22,061 nt of DNA from Methylotenera sp. (GTDB taxonomy: Bacteria; Pseudomonadota; Gammaproteobacteria; Burkholderiales; Methylophilaceae), in the NCBI GenBank assembly GCA_030693535.1, contig JAUYAL010000014.1:1-22061 (forward strand), given 5' to 3'. Below, in pieces: positions 1-8,522 of the stretch (position 1 is the stretch's first letter; each line of letters starts with the position of its first letter). The translations under genes and the position numbers were made by a program. Below the pieces are notes generated by a model that saw only the letters and a program-made list of their open reading frames with translations, ran no database searches and was not told the DNA's origin.

Positions 1-90
1 AATTAATTAGATTTCTCTCTTCGTTCGAAATGACATAATTTTAGCGTTCTTGATAAAAATAGGCTTTTTAGTTTTTCGTGCAAAGGTCTC
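1..90. repeat. Dispersed intergenic repeat, partial copy
   Basis: This stretch matches 1947-2036 base for base in length with about 6 differences in 90, roughly 93 percent identity. It holds the right arm (9-34) of the inverted repeat that is complete at 1908-1980, followed by the same AT-rich tail ending in GGTCTC. The left arm would lie outside the window. It sits downstream of feoA, between it and whatever follows on the minus strand. No coding capacity is evident. It is probably a non-autonomous, REP- or MITE-like element; the family cannot be named from sequence alone. Confidence 0.8.
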
Positions 91-156
91 TAACTACTTT
101 TAAATATATTGCAGCTAAATTTTAGCTCACTGGTGCTAACTTTAAGTGGTAAATGG

Positions 157-384
157 TTAAGTGAGGTTAACATGAATGCGCGTGGCATCGACTAGGCGTA
201 AAATAATATCAGTGGTACCCAAACGTACATGAAGTGGACCATTAAAATTAGCGCGACGGATAATACGCAACGGCTTACCCACACGAAAGCCCAATGCCGA
301 TAAGCGATGAAATAGCGACTCTTCAGCTTCTATGGCGGAGATAATAGCGTGTTGACCAGTTTTTAATTGTGATAAAAATTGCAT
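157..384 (-). CDS. feoA: Ferrous iron transport protein FeoA
   Basis: A 75-residue protein of the usual size of stand-alone FeoA, a small cytoplasmic SH3-like protein that supports the FeoB Fe(II) transporter at the inner membrane. Family features seen are an early Gly-rich segment, the LSALGFRVG stretch (about 29-37) followed by basic residues (IIRRAN), a central GPL, and the C-terminal strand ending in IHVNLT. FeoB would be expected downstream, beyond the left edge, but at least 156 bases without a gene on this strand follow, including a repeat copy, so linkage is unproven. The ATG at 384 is the only sensible start; no strong ribosome binding site is seen. A Fur-box-like palindrome 29 bases upstream suggests iron repression. 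Confidence 0.9.
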   Translation of the reverse strand: MQFLSQLKTGQHAIISAIEAEESLFHRLSALGFRVGKPLRIIRRANFNGPLHVRLGTTDIILRLVDATRIHVNLT

Positions 385-412
385 ATTCGGTTAAAGTATG
401 AATTTTTTAAAT

Positions 413-431
413 GATAATAGTTCTTATTATC
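413..431. promoter_or_regulatory. Putative Fur box upstream of feoA
   Basis: The 19-base site GATAATAGTTCTTATTATC has perfect 7-base inverted arms (GATAATA / TATTATC). It matches the classical Fur consensus GATAATGATAATCATTATC at 14 of 19 positions. It lies 29 bases upstream of the feoA start, within the region divergent to the histidine kinase gene. Position and gene identity agree with Fur control of feoA; control of the divergent kinase is possible but unsupported. Both -10-like and Fur-like motifs are AT-rich, so chance contributes some risk. Confidence 0.7.
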
Positions 432-587
432 GCATATTTTTTTATTTAAGTGCGTAACGGCATATTAAAATCAGGTAAAAATAAAACAGGTGTTTAAAGG
501 TTTGTGTTAAAAATTAGCTGAAGCCACCCATAAATTGCATTAATGGATAAAAAGAGTTTTTAGGTTTAAAGTTTAGTTGCGCCTAAT

Positions 588-1859
588 GTGTTGGTTTTTA
601 GCATGGTGCAACTACCTATTGGAATCATCAGCATGCATAAATTTATTGATCAACAAAAGCTAGCACAGCAAACGGCATTGCCCGATGACGCACCATTATA
701 TGATAGTAAGATGCAAGGGCGGTCAGAGGGTGTTTATGTGGCTGAAGTTGTACCTGCTCCAGCTTTAGATTGCAGTGCCTGTAAAGAACAATCGGTGCAG
801 GTGTTAAGCGATGTTGAAATTCGCTTTCATGCCATGGTATCAAATATGCCGGGCTTGTTTTTTCAGTTTCAACTTGATGCCGATGCAGAAATAAAATTTA
901 TCTACCTAAGTGAAGGCTGTAAGGCGTTACTGGGTTTAACGGCTGAAGCATTAAAACAAAATCCAAAGCTGTTTTATGCCTTAATGAACGCAAAAGATCG
1001 CGCTACGTTGCGTAAACGCCTAGCGTTATCCGCCAAAAATCTTAATGTGTTAGATTGGGAAGGGCGTGTCTGGATTGATAATTGGCAGGATAATAAATGG
1101 ATTAATGTGCGGTCGACGCCCAGAGTGCTAAATACTGGTGAAACGCAGTGGGAAGGCATTATGATCAACATCACACAAAGCAAAAATGAAAAGCATGAAA
1201 TTGAAGAATCCCGCCGTGAGTTGGCTGAACTCACCACGCACTTGAATCAAATTAAAGAGCAAGAGCGCACCAGAATTGCGCGTGAGATTCACGATGATTT
1301 GGGTGGTAATTTAACCGCAATTAAAATAGGCTTGGCGTCTATTATTAAACGTCTGGGAGCAGGGCAGGCAGTATCAGTGGAGCAGGCGCAGAACCTGGAA
1401 TCTGTGATTGACAATACTTTTGAAGCCGTACATAGAATTTCAAGCGATTTAAGACCAAACATACTAGATTTAGGTATTGTGGCAGCGTTAGAATGGCAGG
1501 CGCAGGCGTTTGAGAAGCATAACGCCACCCCTTGCAAATTTACTTGTAATCAAGCGGACATTGCCGTGACGTCAGAACAGGCAATTACCCTGTTTCGTAT
1601 ATGTCAGGAGTCCATGTCCAATATTGCAAAACATGCAGGTGCGAAAAAAGTACGCTTGGATATCAGCGCATTGACTAAAGAAATTGAGCTGACGATTAGT
1701 GATGATGGGGTCGGAATAAAATCTAGCGATACGTATAAAGCCAACTCATTTGGCCTGCGTGGTATGCAAGAGCGCGTGGCGGCATTACATGGTAGCTTTA
1801 ATATAGATCAAACTGGTGAGTGTGGTACCGTGGTTACGGTAAGGTTGCCTATTGCGTAG
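588..1859 (+). CDS. Soluble PAS-domain sensor histidine kinase (NarX/UhpB type)
   Basis: Residues are numbered from the GTG at 588. A PAS domain covers about 80-198. A HisKA_3 dimerisation segment follows at about 205-290 with the phosphoacceptor in REIHDDLGG (H235). The HATPase domain shows the N box ESMSNIAKHAGA (N345), DDGVGI (372-377) and GLRGMQER (389-396). No transmembrane segment or signal peptide is visible, so it should sense a cytoplasmic signal; a CxxC pair (62-65) just before the PAS domain could bind metal or be redox active. The start is uncertain: ATG 633 (MHKFIDQQ) has a GGAA eight bases upstream and is the best candidate, while GTG 588 and ATG 603 lack a Shine-Dalgarno sequence. 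The cognate regulator follows but is frameshifted and separated by a repeat element. Confidence 0.88.
   Translation: MLVFSMVQLPIGIISMHKFIDQQKLAQQTALPDDAPLYDSKMQGRSEGVYVAEVVPAPALDCSACKEQSVQVLSDVEIRFHAMVSNMPGLFFQFQLDADAEIKFIYLSEGCKALLGLTAEALKQNPKLFYALMNAKDRATLRKRLALSAKNLNVLDWEGRVWIDNWQDNKWINVRSTPRVLNTGETQWEGIMINITQSKNEKHEIEESRRELAELTTHLNQIKEQERTRIAREIHDDLGGNLTAIKIGLASIIKRLGAGQAVSVEQAQNLESVIDNTFEAVHRISSDLRPNILDLGIVAALEWQAQAFEKHNATPCKFTCNQADIAVTSEQAITLFRICQESMSNIAKHAGAKKVRLDISALTKEIELTISDDGVGIKSSDTYKANSFGLRGMQERVAALHGSFNIDQTGECGTVVTVRLPIA
621..624 (+). promoter_or_regulatory. Ribosome binding site favouring ATG 633 of the histidine kinase
   Basis: GGAA with eight bases to ATG 633. The two upstream in-frame starts (GTG 588, ATG 603) have no comparable purine-rich stretch, so the kinase probably begins at 633 and is 408 residues long. 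Confidence 0.45.
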
Positions 1860-1907
1860 TTTTGAGAGCTTTGCACGAACCGATTTAAAGCTAAAAATTC
1901 TCAAGTT

Positions 1908-2036
1908 GTCATTCCGAACGAAGATAGGAATCTTTGTAACGTGTTGAATTAATTAGATTTCACTCTTCGTTCGAAATGGCATGATTTTATCGTTCTTGAT
2001 AAAAATAGGCTTTTTAGTGTTTCGTTCAAAGGTCTC
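1908..2036. repeat. Hairpin-containing dispersed repeat between kinase and regulator
   Basis: An imperfect inverted repeat has 26-base arms at 1908-1933 and 1955-1980 around a 21-base AT-rich loop, with cores ATTCCGAACGAAG and CTTCGTTCGAAAT. An AT-rich tail continues to 2036. Positions 1947-2036 recur at 1-90 with about 93 percent identity, so this is a mobile or amplified intergenic element rather than a unique terminator. It fills most of the 224-base gap between the histidine kinase and response regulator genes, which are normally adjacent. The hairpin may attenuate read-through into the regulator gene. No terminal direct repeats could be established by eye. Confidence 0.8.
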
Positions 2037-2083
2037 GTTTTGTTATTTATTGTGCATTTTTAAATATGACGGTGTAGCTAATT

Positions 2084-2727
2084 GTGAAAAAAAATAAAAT
2101 CAAGGTCATCATTGCGGATGATCATGCCATTTTAAGGGCTGGGCTTAAACAAATTTTGGCTGAAACAGAAGACATTGACGTGATTGCTGAAGCACAAAAT
2201 GCGAATGAGGCGATTAAACTTGGCTGTCAGCCAGGTGCGGACGTGATGTTGCTGGATATTTCAATGCCAGACCGTAGTGGCATTGACGCACTGAAATACA
2301 TTAAACGTGAAAATAATCACATTGCTGTACTGATGCTATCGATGCATAAAGAAGAACAATACGCAGTGCGGGCTTTAAAAGCAGGCGCAGCCGGTTACTT
2401 ATGTAAACAAAGTGCATCGTCAGAACGGTTAACGCGATTTACACCGTCGCCAAAGGTAAAAAGTTTATCACCGCTGAAGTCGCTGAAATTTTAGCCAACC
2501 AAGTTGGCATGGAAAACAACAAAGCCCCACATGAAATACTATCAGACCGTGAATTTCAAACCCTGATTCTGATTGCATCAGGTTCATCGGTGAGCGAAAT
2601 TGCAGAAAAACTATCATTGTCAGTAAAAACCATCAGTATGTATCGCGCCCGTTTGTTAGACAAAATGCAGTTACGTCATAACTCTGATCTTACGCATTAC
2701 GCTTTCAAGCACATGTTGGTTGATTAA
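2084..2727 (+). pseudogene. Frameshifted NarL/LuxR-family response regulator
   Basis: Two consecutive reading frames together give a complete response regulator. The first (2084-2494, GTG start) holds the receiver domain with ADDH (D12, D13), phosphoacceptor D58 in MLLDIS, and K108 in YLCKQS. Reading is correct to GAA at 2423-2425 and then turns into unrelated sequence ending at 2494. Adding one base between 2426 and 2427 restores ELVNAIYTVAKGKKF, typical of this family, in the frame that runs through the LuxR helix-turn-helix (SDREFQTLILIASG to KTISMYRARLLDKM) to 2727. The repaired protein would be 214 residues, the normal length. As it stands the DNA-binding domain is separated from the receiver. 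It is either a real one-base deletion or a sequencing error; both halves otherwise look conserved. Confidence 0.87.
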
Positions 2728-2959
2728 TTCCAATCCGTATATTTGCCTGTGATATATCAAAACCTGTCGCCTCTCATCTTCCGTGCAAATTTCGTGTACA
2801 AGATTCAAAGTATATAGGCTAAATTAACCTACTTTTACTACTCTGTTTCCTGCATTCATTCGCCTTAACTTTCTTAAAATGTCAGTATTCCTGCATTGAG
2901 TATTTACTGCTCTCGCTGTAATCACTGAATGTATTTTAAGATTGGCTAAATGAATCACC

Positions 2960-5900
2960 ATGACAACTAAAGTGAAGCAAGGTGGAAACCCGACTGCCGG
3001 TGAGATGAATGCCTTAGCTGCGCTTTTCAATCAGGGTAAGCTGGATCTGGCTGAAAAAATGGCGCTAGAAATTACACAGTGTCACCCGAAACAGGGTGTT
3101 GGCTGGAAGGTGTTAGGGGCAATATATCAATCTCAAGGACTGGCTCAAACACTTGATGTATTAAAAAAAGCAGCAGAATGCCTCCCCGATGATTACGAAG
3201 CCCACTACAACTTAGGCAACTGTTTTTATGACAAACAGCAACTCGATTCTGCTGCTGCCTGTTATCAAAAGGCAATTCAGCTAAATTCCAGCTTTGCACC
3301 AGCTCACTACAACTTAGGCAATGTTTTTAAAAATCAGGATTCATTGGAGCAGGCGGAACAAAATTATCGCAATGCTTTGTTGCTGGATGTTGATAATGTC
3401 TGGATCCTCGATAATCTGGCACATGTACTTTATGAGCAAAGCCGATTTGCTGAGGCAAAAGCGTGTTATGAAAAGATATTAACAATTCAGCCGGATTTTA
3501 TTGCAGCGCAAACTGGATTAGGCGCTGTTGCAAAAGCACTTGGACAATCTCAAGAAGCTGAAGCCCGTTTCAGAAAAGCAATTGAGAATGCTGCAGGGTT
3601 TGAAGCTTACGGCAATCTCGCGGATTTGCTACATTCGGCTGATAGAATACATGAGGCTGAAGCTTGCCTGAATTCGGCTATTTTAGCTTACCCCGAGTCG
3701 GTCGATGCGTATGTCAAGATGGCCATTTTTTTAAGAACCTTGGGGCGTGCGCCCGAATCTATTCCATACTTTACTCAAGCGTTGTCGATTGATTCATCAC
3801 GTAAAGATATCCACGTTGATCTTGGGGTAGCAAAAGCGGATGAAGGATTTTTTTCTGAGGCAGAAGCATGTTATCGGCGCGCCATTGAATTGGATCCAGA
3901 TTACTGGTTGGCTTATAATAATCTGGGGCTTGTTTGGCATAGAATGGAACGCCATAAGGACTCTGAACAAGCGTTCGAAAAAGCAATTGAATTGCATCCT
4001 GAAGAGGCTTTACTTTACAGTAATTTAGGATTGACGTTAGGTGCGCTTGGGCAACTTAAGAAAGCAGAGCTGACGCTTAAAAAAGCGGTTGAGATTTCTC
4101 CTGAGTATGTGAATGCGCACATTAATTTATGCATCAATTATATTGGGCAGGGTCGCCTAGAAGAGGCTGAGGCAGAGTGCTTTGAGGCGCTTAAGTATGA
4201 TCCGGCTTCAAACAAGGCGAGAAGTAATTTATTGTTTGCCATGAATTACTCTGGACACCACAGCGCCGAATATCGTTTACAACAGGCGCTTGAGTTTGAT
4301 AACGTCGTGACAGGCAAGGTAGAGCAAGCGTACACCAGTTGGCAATCTCACCCAGATAGTCGGCGACTACGTATTGGTTTAATGTCTGGTGATCTGCGCC
4401 AGCATCCAGTTGCTTACTTTCTGGAAAATTGGGTGAGAAATGTTGATTTCTCCCAGTTTGAGTTAATTGCATATTTAACGGATACCCGTGAAGATGCTTT
4501 TACTGGCAGAATTAAACCAAACTTTTCTCACTGGAAATCTTTGGTTGGTTTAACAGATCAAGCTGCAGCGGAGTTGATTCATGACGATGGTATTGATATT
4601 TTATTGGATCTTTCAGGGCATACCTCTGGCAATCGGTTACAGATTCTGGCATGGAAGCCAGCGCCAATACAGGTCAGTTGGCTAGGTTATTTTGCGACTA
4701 CTGGGATGAAGTGTGTGGATTACTTTATCGCCGATGAAGTGGGTGTGCCAGCAGGGGGTGACGCGAACTTTGTAGAAAAAATTAAATATTTACCAGATAC
4801 TAGATTGTGCTTCACGGCACCTCATGTAGCGACTGATGTGTCAGCTTTGCCTGCGCTCACAAATGGCTATATCACATTTGCAAGTTTTCAAACCTTGGCA
4901 AAAGCAGGTGACGATGTATTGGCACTATGGGCAGATGTGATGCTTGCATTGCCCGATGCTAAGTTGCGTTGGCAGTGTAAGTCTTTTGGTGATGCTGATG
5001 TGACGGTGGATATGATCTCCCGATTTGCTAAGTTAGGAATTAGTGCAGATAGGCTGACACTTTTAGGTTCTGTATCTCGCGAGGATTATTTTTTAGCGCA
5101 TCATGAAGTTGATGTGATATTGGACACTTTCCCTTACCCTGGTGGAACGACAACTTGCGAAGCTTTGTGGATGGGCGTTCCTACCTTAACGCTTGCGGGG
5201 GGTAGTTTAATTGCAAGGCAAGGCGCCAGCATGCTGAGTGCAGCGGGTCTTGCTGATTGGATAGCTGAAACTAAAGCTGAGTATTTGAGTAAAGCATTGG
5301 CACTTTGCAGTGACTTTAATCAGCTGGCTAACTTAAGAGCAAAGCTCCGTGCACAGGTGCTAGCTTCACCGTTGTTTGATGCAAAGCGATTTGCTAAAAA
5401 TATGGAAACTGCATTATGGGAAATGTGGCATGAGCATTATCCTGTGGCTGGTATTGATAAAGTTGTGCAAGCAAAAGATGCCCATCAGCAATCAATGAAA
5501 AGTAGCCAAAGCCGTCATGTACAGATTGTGAGTGCGACGCGATATTCAGAATCAGCATTTTGGAATAAATCCGCACTCGGTCTTTCATTACACCGCCATT
5601 TGAAACAAGATAACGGTATATCAGCAAGTATTGCTTTTAATAACACATTAGGGCTTTCTGACGTGTTTAATCAGGCGATTGAACGCGCTGATGATAGCGC
5701 TATTCTTGTATTTGTTCATGATGACGTATGGATTGATGAAGCTAACTTTGTTGATACGATGATTGCAGGGCTTGAGCGCTTTGATGTGATTGGTGTTGCA
5801 GGCAATAAGCGTAGATTGCCTAACCAGCCCGCTTGGCTCTTTGTAGATACAGCGCTTAATTGGGATGAGCCTGAATACTTAAGTGGAACCGTATGGCACG

Positions 5901-7999
5901 GCTTACATGCTTTTGGCGAAGATAAGTTTTACGGTGATGTACCAGCTCCTTGTGAATTGCTAGACGGTGTATTTCTTGCCACTACAAAATCAGCACTCAA
6001 TGGAGCACATGTTAGATTTGACCATCAGTTTGACTTCCATCTTTACGACGTAGATTTTTGCAGAAGTGCTAGGGAAGCGGGTTTAAGCTTAGGTACCTGG
6101 CCAATAAAACTAACCCATCAAAGTAAAGGTGCATTTGGCTCGCCACATTGGGCGCAGAAATGCCAACTATATTTTAACAAGTGGGAAAGTGGAAGTTCAC
6201 AACAAATTGCATTGCAAAATGCCATGCTTGAAGTGATGCAGATGGCAGAGCGCCATGAAGCAGCAGGCGAACTAGAGCAAGCCGCGCTTTTATATCAAGA
6301 GGTTTTGAATATCCAACCTGACAATGCAGAAGCTAATTATTATTTAGGGGTTGTTGAGTTTAATCTGAATGGTGTTCATACAGCATTGCCGCATCTTGAA
6401 AAAGCGGTGCAATGTAAACCAGAAGACGAGCAATATTGGGTAACATACATTGACGCACTCATGCAGTCTGCAGATGTTGCAACCGTATTAGAAGCCCTGG
6501 AGTTGGGTCAGAAGTTTGGATTAACTACAGAAACTGCGCAAATCATTGCAGCAGATTTTTTAGAAAAAATTGAATCTCAAAAGGTTGAGTCTCCGAAAGT
6601 CGAATTTAAAGAACAGCCAGTAGCAATCAATCCATTGTGTTCAAACGAGGTAATCACACAATGTCTGACAGAAATGTTAAGTACTAATCTCAATGAGATT
6701 TATTTAAATGAACATCATGCACAGTTAAAAAGTACGATTTCTCCGCACTTGGATTTATCAGCATTTGAAACAACGATTAATGCGTTGAGCAATGCTCATC
6801 AACAAAATGAGATTTTAGCGCTGATTTATAAGTCAATCAGTGCAATCAAACTTCAAAAAGAATTTGTTGGCACTAAAGTATTTACGCCATATTTTGATCA
6901 AGTATTAGAAAATATCGATCTGGATATTACCGACATTATTTCTCGGGATCGTAAGTTAGCAAATGTCGTGATTGCGTCAGAAGTTTACGATTACGGTGGC
7001 CACACTAAAGTTATTCAAGAGATTTTGGAGTCGGTAGAAAATCCAATTTTAATCATTACTGATGTCTATGACAGGTTTGCAAAGAATCGTTTGTTTGAAC
7101 AGGTTTCATCGTCATTCATTAAATGTCCTGTATTGATATTGCCTAACGAAGCTTATTTAGATAAAGCTAAAAGATTGGCAGCCTTTATCAATAGTTGTGC
7201 AAAAAACGTATTTGTTTTATCGCACCATGAAGATGCCGTCGCAATAGCTGCGTGTCAAAAAACATTAGATACCCAGTATTATTTTGTGCACCATGCGGAC
7301 CATAATCCAGCATTGGGGTGCACTGTGGCTCACTTTAATCATGTTGATCTGTTTGAGTCAATAGCAAAGCTATGTGCTCAAGACCTGGATAAACCAGTTA
7401 TTTTTCTACCTACGTCTTCAAATGATTTAGGTGCAAAAAAGTTTGTTTATCCTATTGAACAGTTTTCTACGGTAACTGCAGGTTCCACTGGCAAGTTTTC
7501 CATGACTGGTGAAGTGAGTTTAAGTCGAATTGTCATTGAATCTTTGAAAGTTTGTGGTGGGAAGCATTACCATTTTGGTGAACTCTCAGTAGAACATCTC
7601 CAAACAATTCAAAATGATTTAAAACAAGCGGCGATAGATTCTGAGCTATTTGTGTATTTGGGTAATGTGCCATCTCTGTGGGATGGCTTATGTAGTATTG
7701 ATGCGCATATTTTCTTGGGCTCTGCACCAATCCCTGGTGGAAAGTCTAACTTAGAGGCATCAGGTGCAGCCTATCCCTTGTTGGCTTATGTGCCAGCAGA
7801 TGCGCCACGATATTTATATGTTGGCGCAGAGGCGCAGATTGGCTTAAATTGGACAAATATTGCTGAGCTTACATCTGGTTTAAAGACCATGATGGCAAAT
7901 CATGAGGAGTTTTCTCGGCAATCTAGACAGTTCTATTTATCAAACTGTTCAAGTGATGCTTTTAAACAGAAACTAACACGGCTTTGTGATGCGCTTTAA
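2960..7999 (+). CDS. Giant multi-domain glycosyltransferase: TPR, GT41 (OGT-like), StrF-like GT-A, TPR module, GT-B
   Basis: Domains in order: about ten TPRs (residues 15-430); a GT41 catalytic domain (468-825) with DLRQHPVAYF, DLSGHTSGNRL, PAPIQVSWLGYFATTG and DTFPYPGGTTTCEALWMG, and the expected lysine in FQTLAK (K648); a GT-A domain resembling the StrF family (853-1077) with the acidic motif HDDVW (920-924), LLDGVFLATTK and YDVDFC; a TPR module (1088-1201) shared with three other proteins of the island; a short KVESPKVE linker; and a GT-B-like C-terminus (1335-1679) starting EVYDYGGHTK, with VHHADH (1443-1448) and PIPGGKSNLEASG. GT41 enzymes O-glycosylate Ser/Thr of proteins, bacterial ones often flagellin. 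It is presumably cytosolic, with no signal or membrane segment. It is inferred to start and extend the flagellin glycan. The start at 2960 has only a weak ribosome binding site. Confidence 0.88.
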   Translation: MTTKVKQGGNPTAGEMNALAALFNQGKLDLAEKMALEITQCHPKQGVGWKVLGAIYQSQGLAQTLDVLKKAAECLPDDYEAHYNLGNCFYDKQQLDSAAACYQKAIQLNSSFAPAHYNLGNVFKNQDSLEQAEQNYRNALLLDVDNVWILDNLAHVLYEQSRFAEAKACYEKILTIQPDFIAAQTGLGAVAKALGQSQEAEARFRKAIENAAGFEAYGNLADLLHSADRIHEAEACLNSAILAYPESVDAYVKMAIFLRTLGRAPESIPYFTQALSIDSSRKDIHVDLGVAKADEGFFSEAEACYRRAIELDPDYWLAYNNLGLVWHRMERHKDSEQAFEKAIELHPEEALLYSNLGLTLGALGQLKKAELTLKKAVEISPEYVNAHINLCINYIGQGRLEEAEAECFEALKYDPASNKARSNLLFAMNYSGHHSAEYRLQQALEFDNVVTGKVEQAYTSWQSHPDSRRLRIGLMSGDLRQHPVAYFLENWVRNVDFSQFELIAYLTDTREDAFTGRIKPNFSHWKSLVGLTDQAAAELIHDDGIDILLDLSGHTSGNRLQILAWKPAPIQVSWLGYFATTGMKCVDYFIADEVGVPAGGDANFVEKIKYLPDTRLCFTAPHVATDVSALPALTNGYITFASFQTLAKAGDDVLALWADVMLALPDAKLRWQCKSFGDADVTVDMISRFAKLGISADRLTLLGSVSREDYFLAHHEVDVILDTFPYPGGTTTCEALWMGVPTLTLAGGSLIARQGASMLSAAGLADWIAETKAEYLSKALALCSDFNQLANLRAKLRAQVLASPLFDAKRFAKNMETALWEMWHEHYPVAGIDKVVQAKDAHQQSMKSSQSRHVQIVSATRYSESAFWNKSALGLSLHRHLKQDNGISASIAFNNTLGLSDVFNQAIERADDSAILVFVHDDVWIDEANFVDTMIAGLERFDVIGVAGNKRRLPNQPAWLFVDTALNWDEPEYLSGTVWHGLHAFGEDKFYGDVPAPCELLDGVFLATTKSALNGAHVRFDHQFDFHLYDVDFCRSAREAGLSLGTWPIKLTHQSKGAFGSPHWAQKCQLYFNKWESGSSQQIALQNAMLEVMQMAERHEAAGELEQAALLYQEVLNIQPDNAEANYYLGVVEFNLNGVHTALPHLEKAVQCKPEDEQYWVTYIDALMQSADVATVLEALELGQKFGLTTETAQIIAADFLEKIESQKVESPKVEFKEQPVAINPLCSNEVITQCLTEMLSTNLNEIYLNEHHAQLKSTISPHLDLSAFETTINALSNAHQQNEILALIYKSISAIKLQKEFVGTKVFTPYFDQVLENIDLDITDIISRDRKLANVVIASEVYDYGGHTKVIQEILESVENPILIITDVYDRFAKNRLFEQVSSSFIKCPVLILPNEAYLDKAKRLAAFINSCAKNVFVLSHHEDAVAIAACQKTLDTQYYFVHHADHNPALGCTVAHFNHVDLFESIAKLCAQDLDKPVIFLPTSSNDLGAKKFVYPIEQFSTVTAGSTGKFSMTGEVSLSRIVIESLKVCGGKHYHFGELSVEHLQTIQNDLKQAAIDSELFVYLGNVPSLWDGLCSIDAHIFLGSAPIPGGKSNLEASGAAYPLLAYVPADAPRYLYVGAEAQIGLNWTNIAELTSGLKTMMANHEEFSRQSRQFYLSNCSSDAFKQKLTRLCDAL
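6221..6562 (+). other. Shared TPR module, copy 1 (inside the giant glycosyltransferase)
   Basis: Residues 1088-1201 of the protein. Signature seen: LYQEVLNIQPDNAEANYYLG, then EQYWVTYIDALMQS, then LELGQKFGL and ETA. The same order and spacing occur in copies 2, 3 and 4. It links the GT-A and GT-B domains. Confidence 0.75.
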
Positions 8000-8057
8000 G
8001 TATCAGACTAAGTTGATTGATGCCAGTAACAATCTGTTGTAGTGATTAGGGTTTTAA

Positions 8058-8516
8058 ATGTCTAAAAATATTCATCCGCTCGCCGACTGCCAATCTGAAC
8101 ATATCGGAGAGGGTTCACAAGTATGGCAATTCACAGTCATATTAGCTAACGCCAAGATAGGCAAGCACTGCAACATTAATGCACATTGTTTCATTGAGAA
8201 CGATGTAGTCATTGGTGATAATGTCACGATTAAATGCGGAAATTATCTATGGGATGGCATCACGATAGAAGATGATGCGTTCATTGGCCCGAATGTAACC
8301 TTCACTAATGATCGATACCCAAAATCTAAAAACACCGCATTTAAATTAGAAAAGACAATTGTTTGCAAAGGCGCATCTATCGGTGGAGGGGCCGTGCTAT
8401 TGCCAGGCATTAGAGTTGGTGTCGGTGCAGTTGTAGGCGCTGGTTCAGTGGTGACGAAAGATGTTGCTGATCATGAAGTGGTGATTGGTAATCCAGCAAG
8501 GCCAAAGAAAGGCTAG
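8058..8516 (+). CDS. fdtC: dTDP-3-amino-3,6-dideoxyhexose N-acetyltransferase (FdtC/QdtC-like, left-handed beta-helix)
   Basis: The 152-residue protein is built of hexapeptide repeats (for example [25 protein letters not shown]) and ends in VVIGNPARP, the usual end of WbbJ-type acyltransferases. The stretch [20 protein letters not shown] and [12 protein letters not shown] matches enzymes that acetylate the 3-amino group of dTDP-Fuc3N or dTDP-Qui3N with acetyl-CoA. This role fits the ketoisomerase and aminotransferase of the same pathway at 16945-18462. Fuc3N and Qui3N specificity cannot be told apart here. AGGG at 8048-8051 is well placed for ATG 8058. The gene opens a compact operon; the next starts 6 bases on. 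Its separation from fdtA and fdtB by about 8.4 kb is unusual. Confidence 0.8.
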   Translation: MSKNIHPLADCQSEHIGEGSQVWQFTVILANAKIGKHCNINAHCFIENDVVIGDNVTIKCGNYLWDGITIEDDAFIGPNVTFTNDRYPKSKNTAFKLEKTIVCKGASIGGGAVLLPGIRVGVGAVVGAGSVVTKDVADHEVVIGNPARPKKG

Positions 8517-8522
8517 CATTAA

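Noticed and set aside
113..127. Palindrome AGCTAAATTTTAGCT as terminator or operator downstream of feoA
   Set aside because: Only a one-base centre, so it cannot form a stable hairpin, has no T-run, and is AT-rich enough to arise by chance.
1877..1885. ACCGATTT-like sigma-28 -10 element after the histidine kinase
   Set aside because: No TAAA-type -35 element 11 bases upstream; isolated half site.
2824..3030. 68-residue minus-strand ORF across the start of the giant transferase gene
   Set aside because: No ribosome binding site or recognisable family, and it overlaps the start of a clear TPR coding region; a shadow frame.
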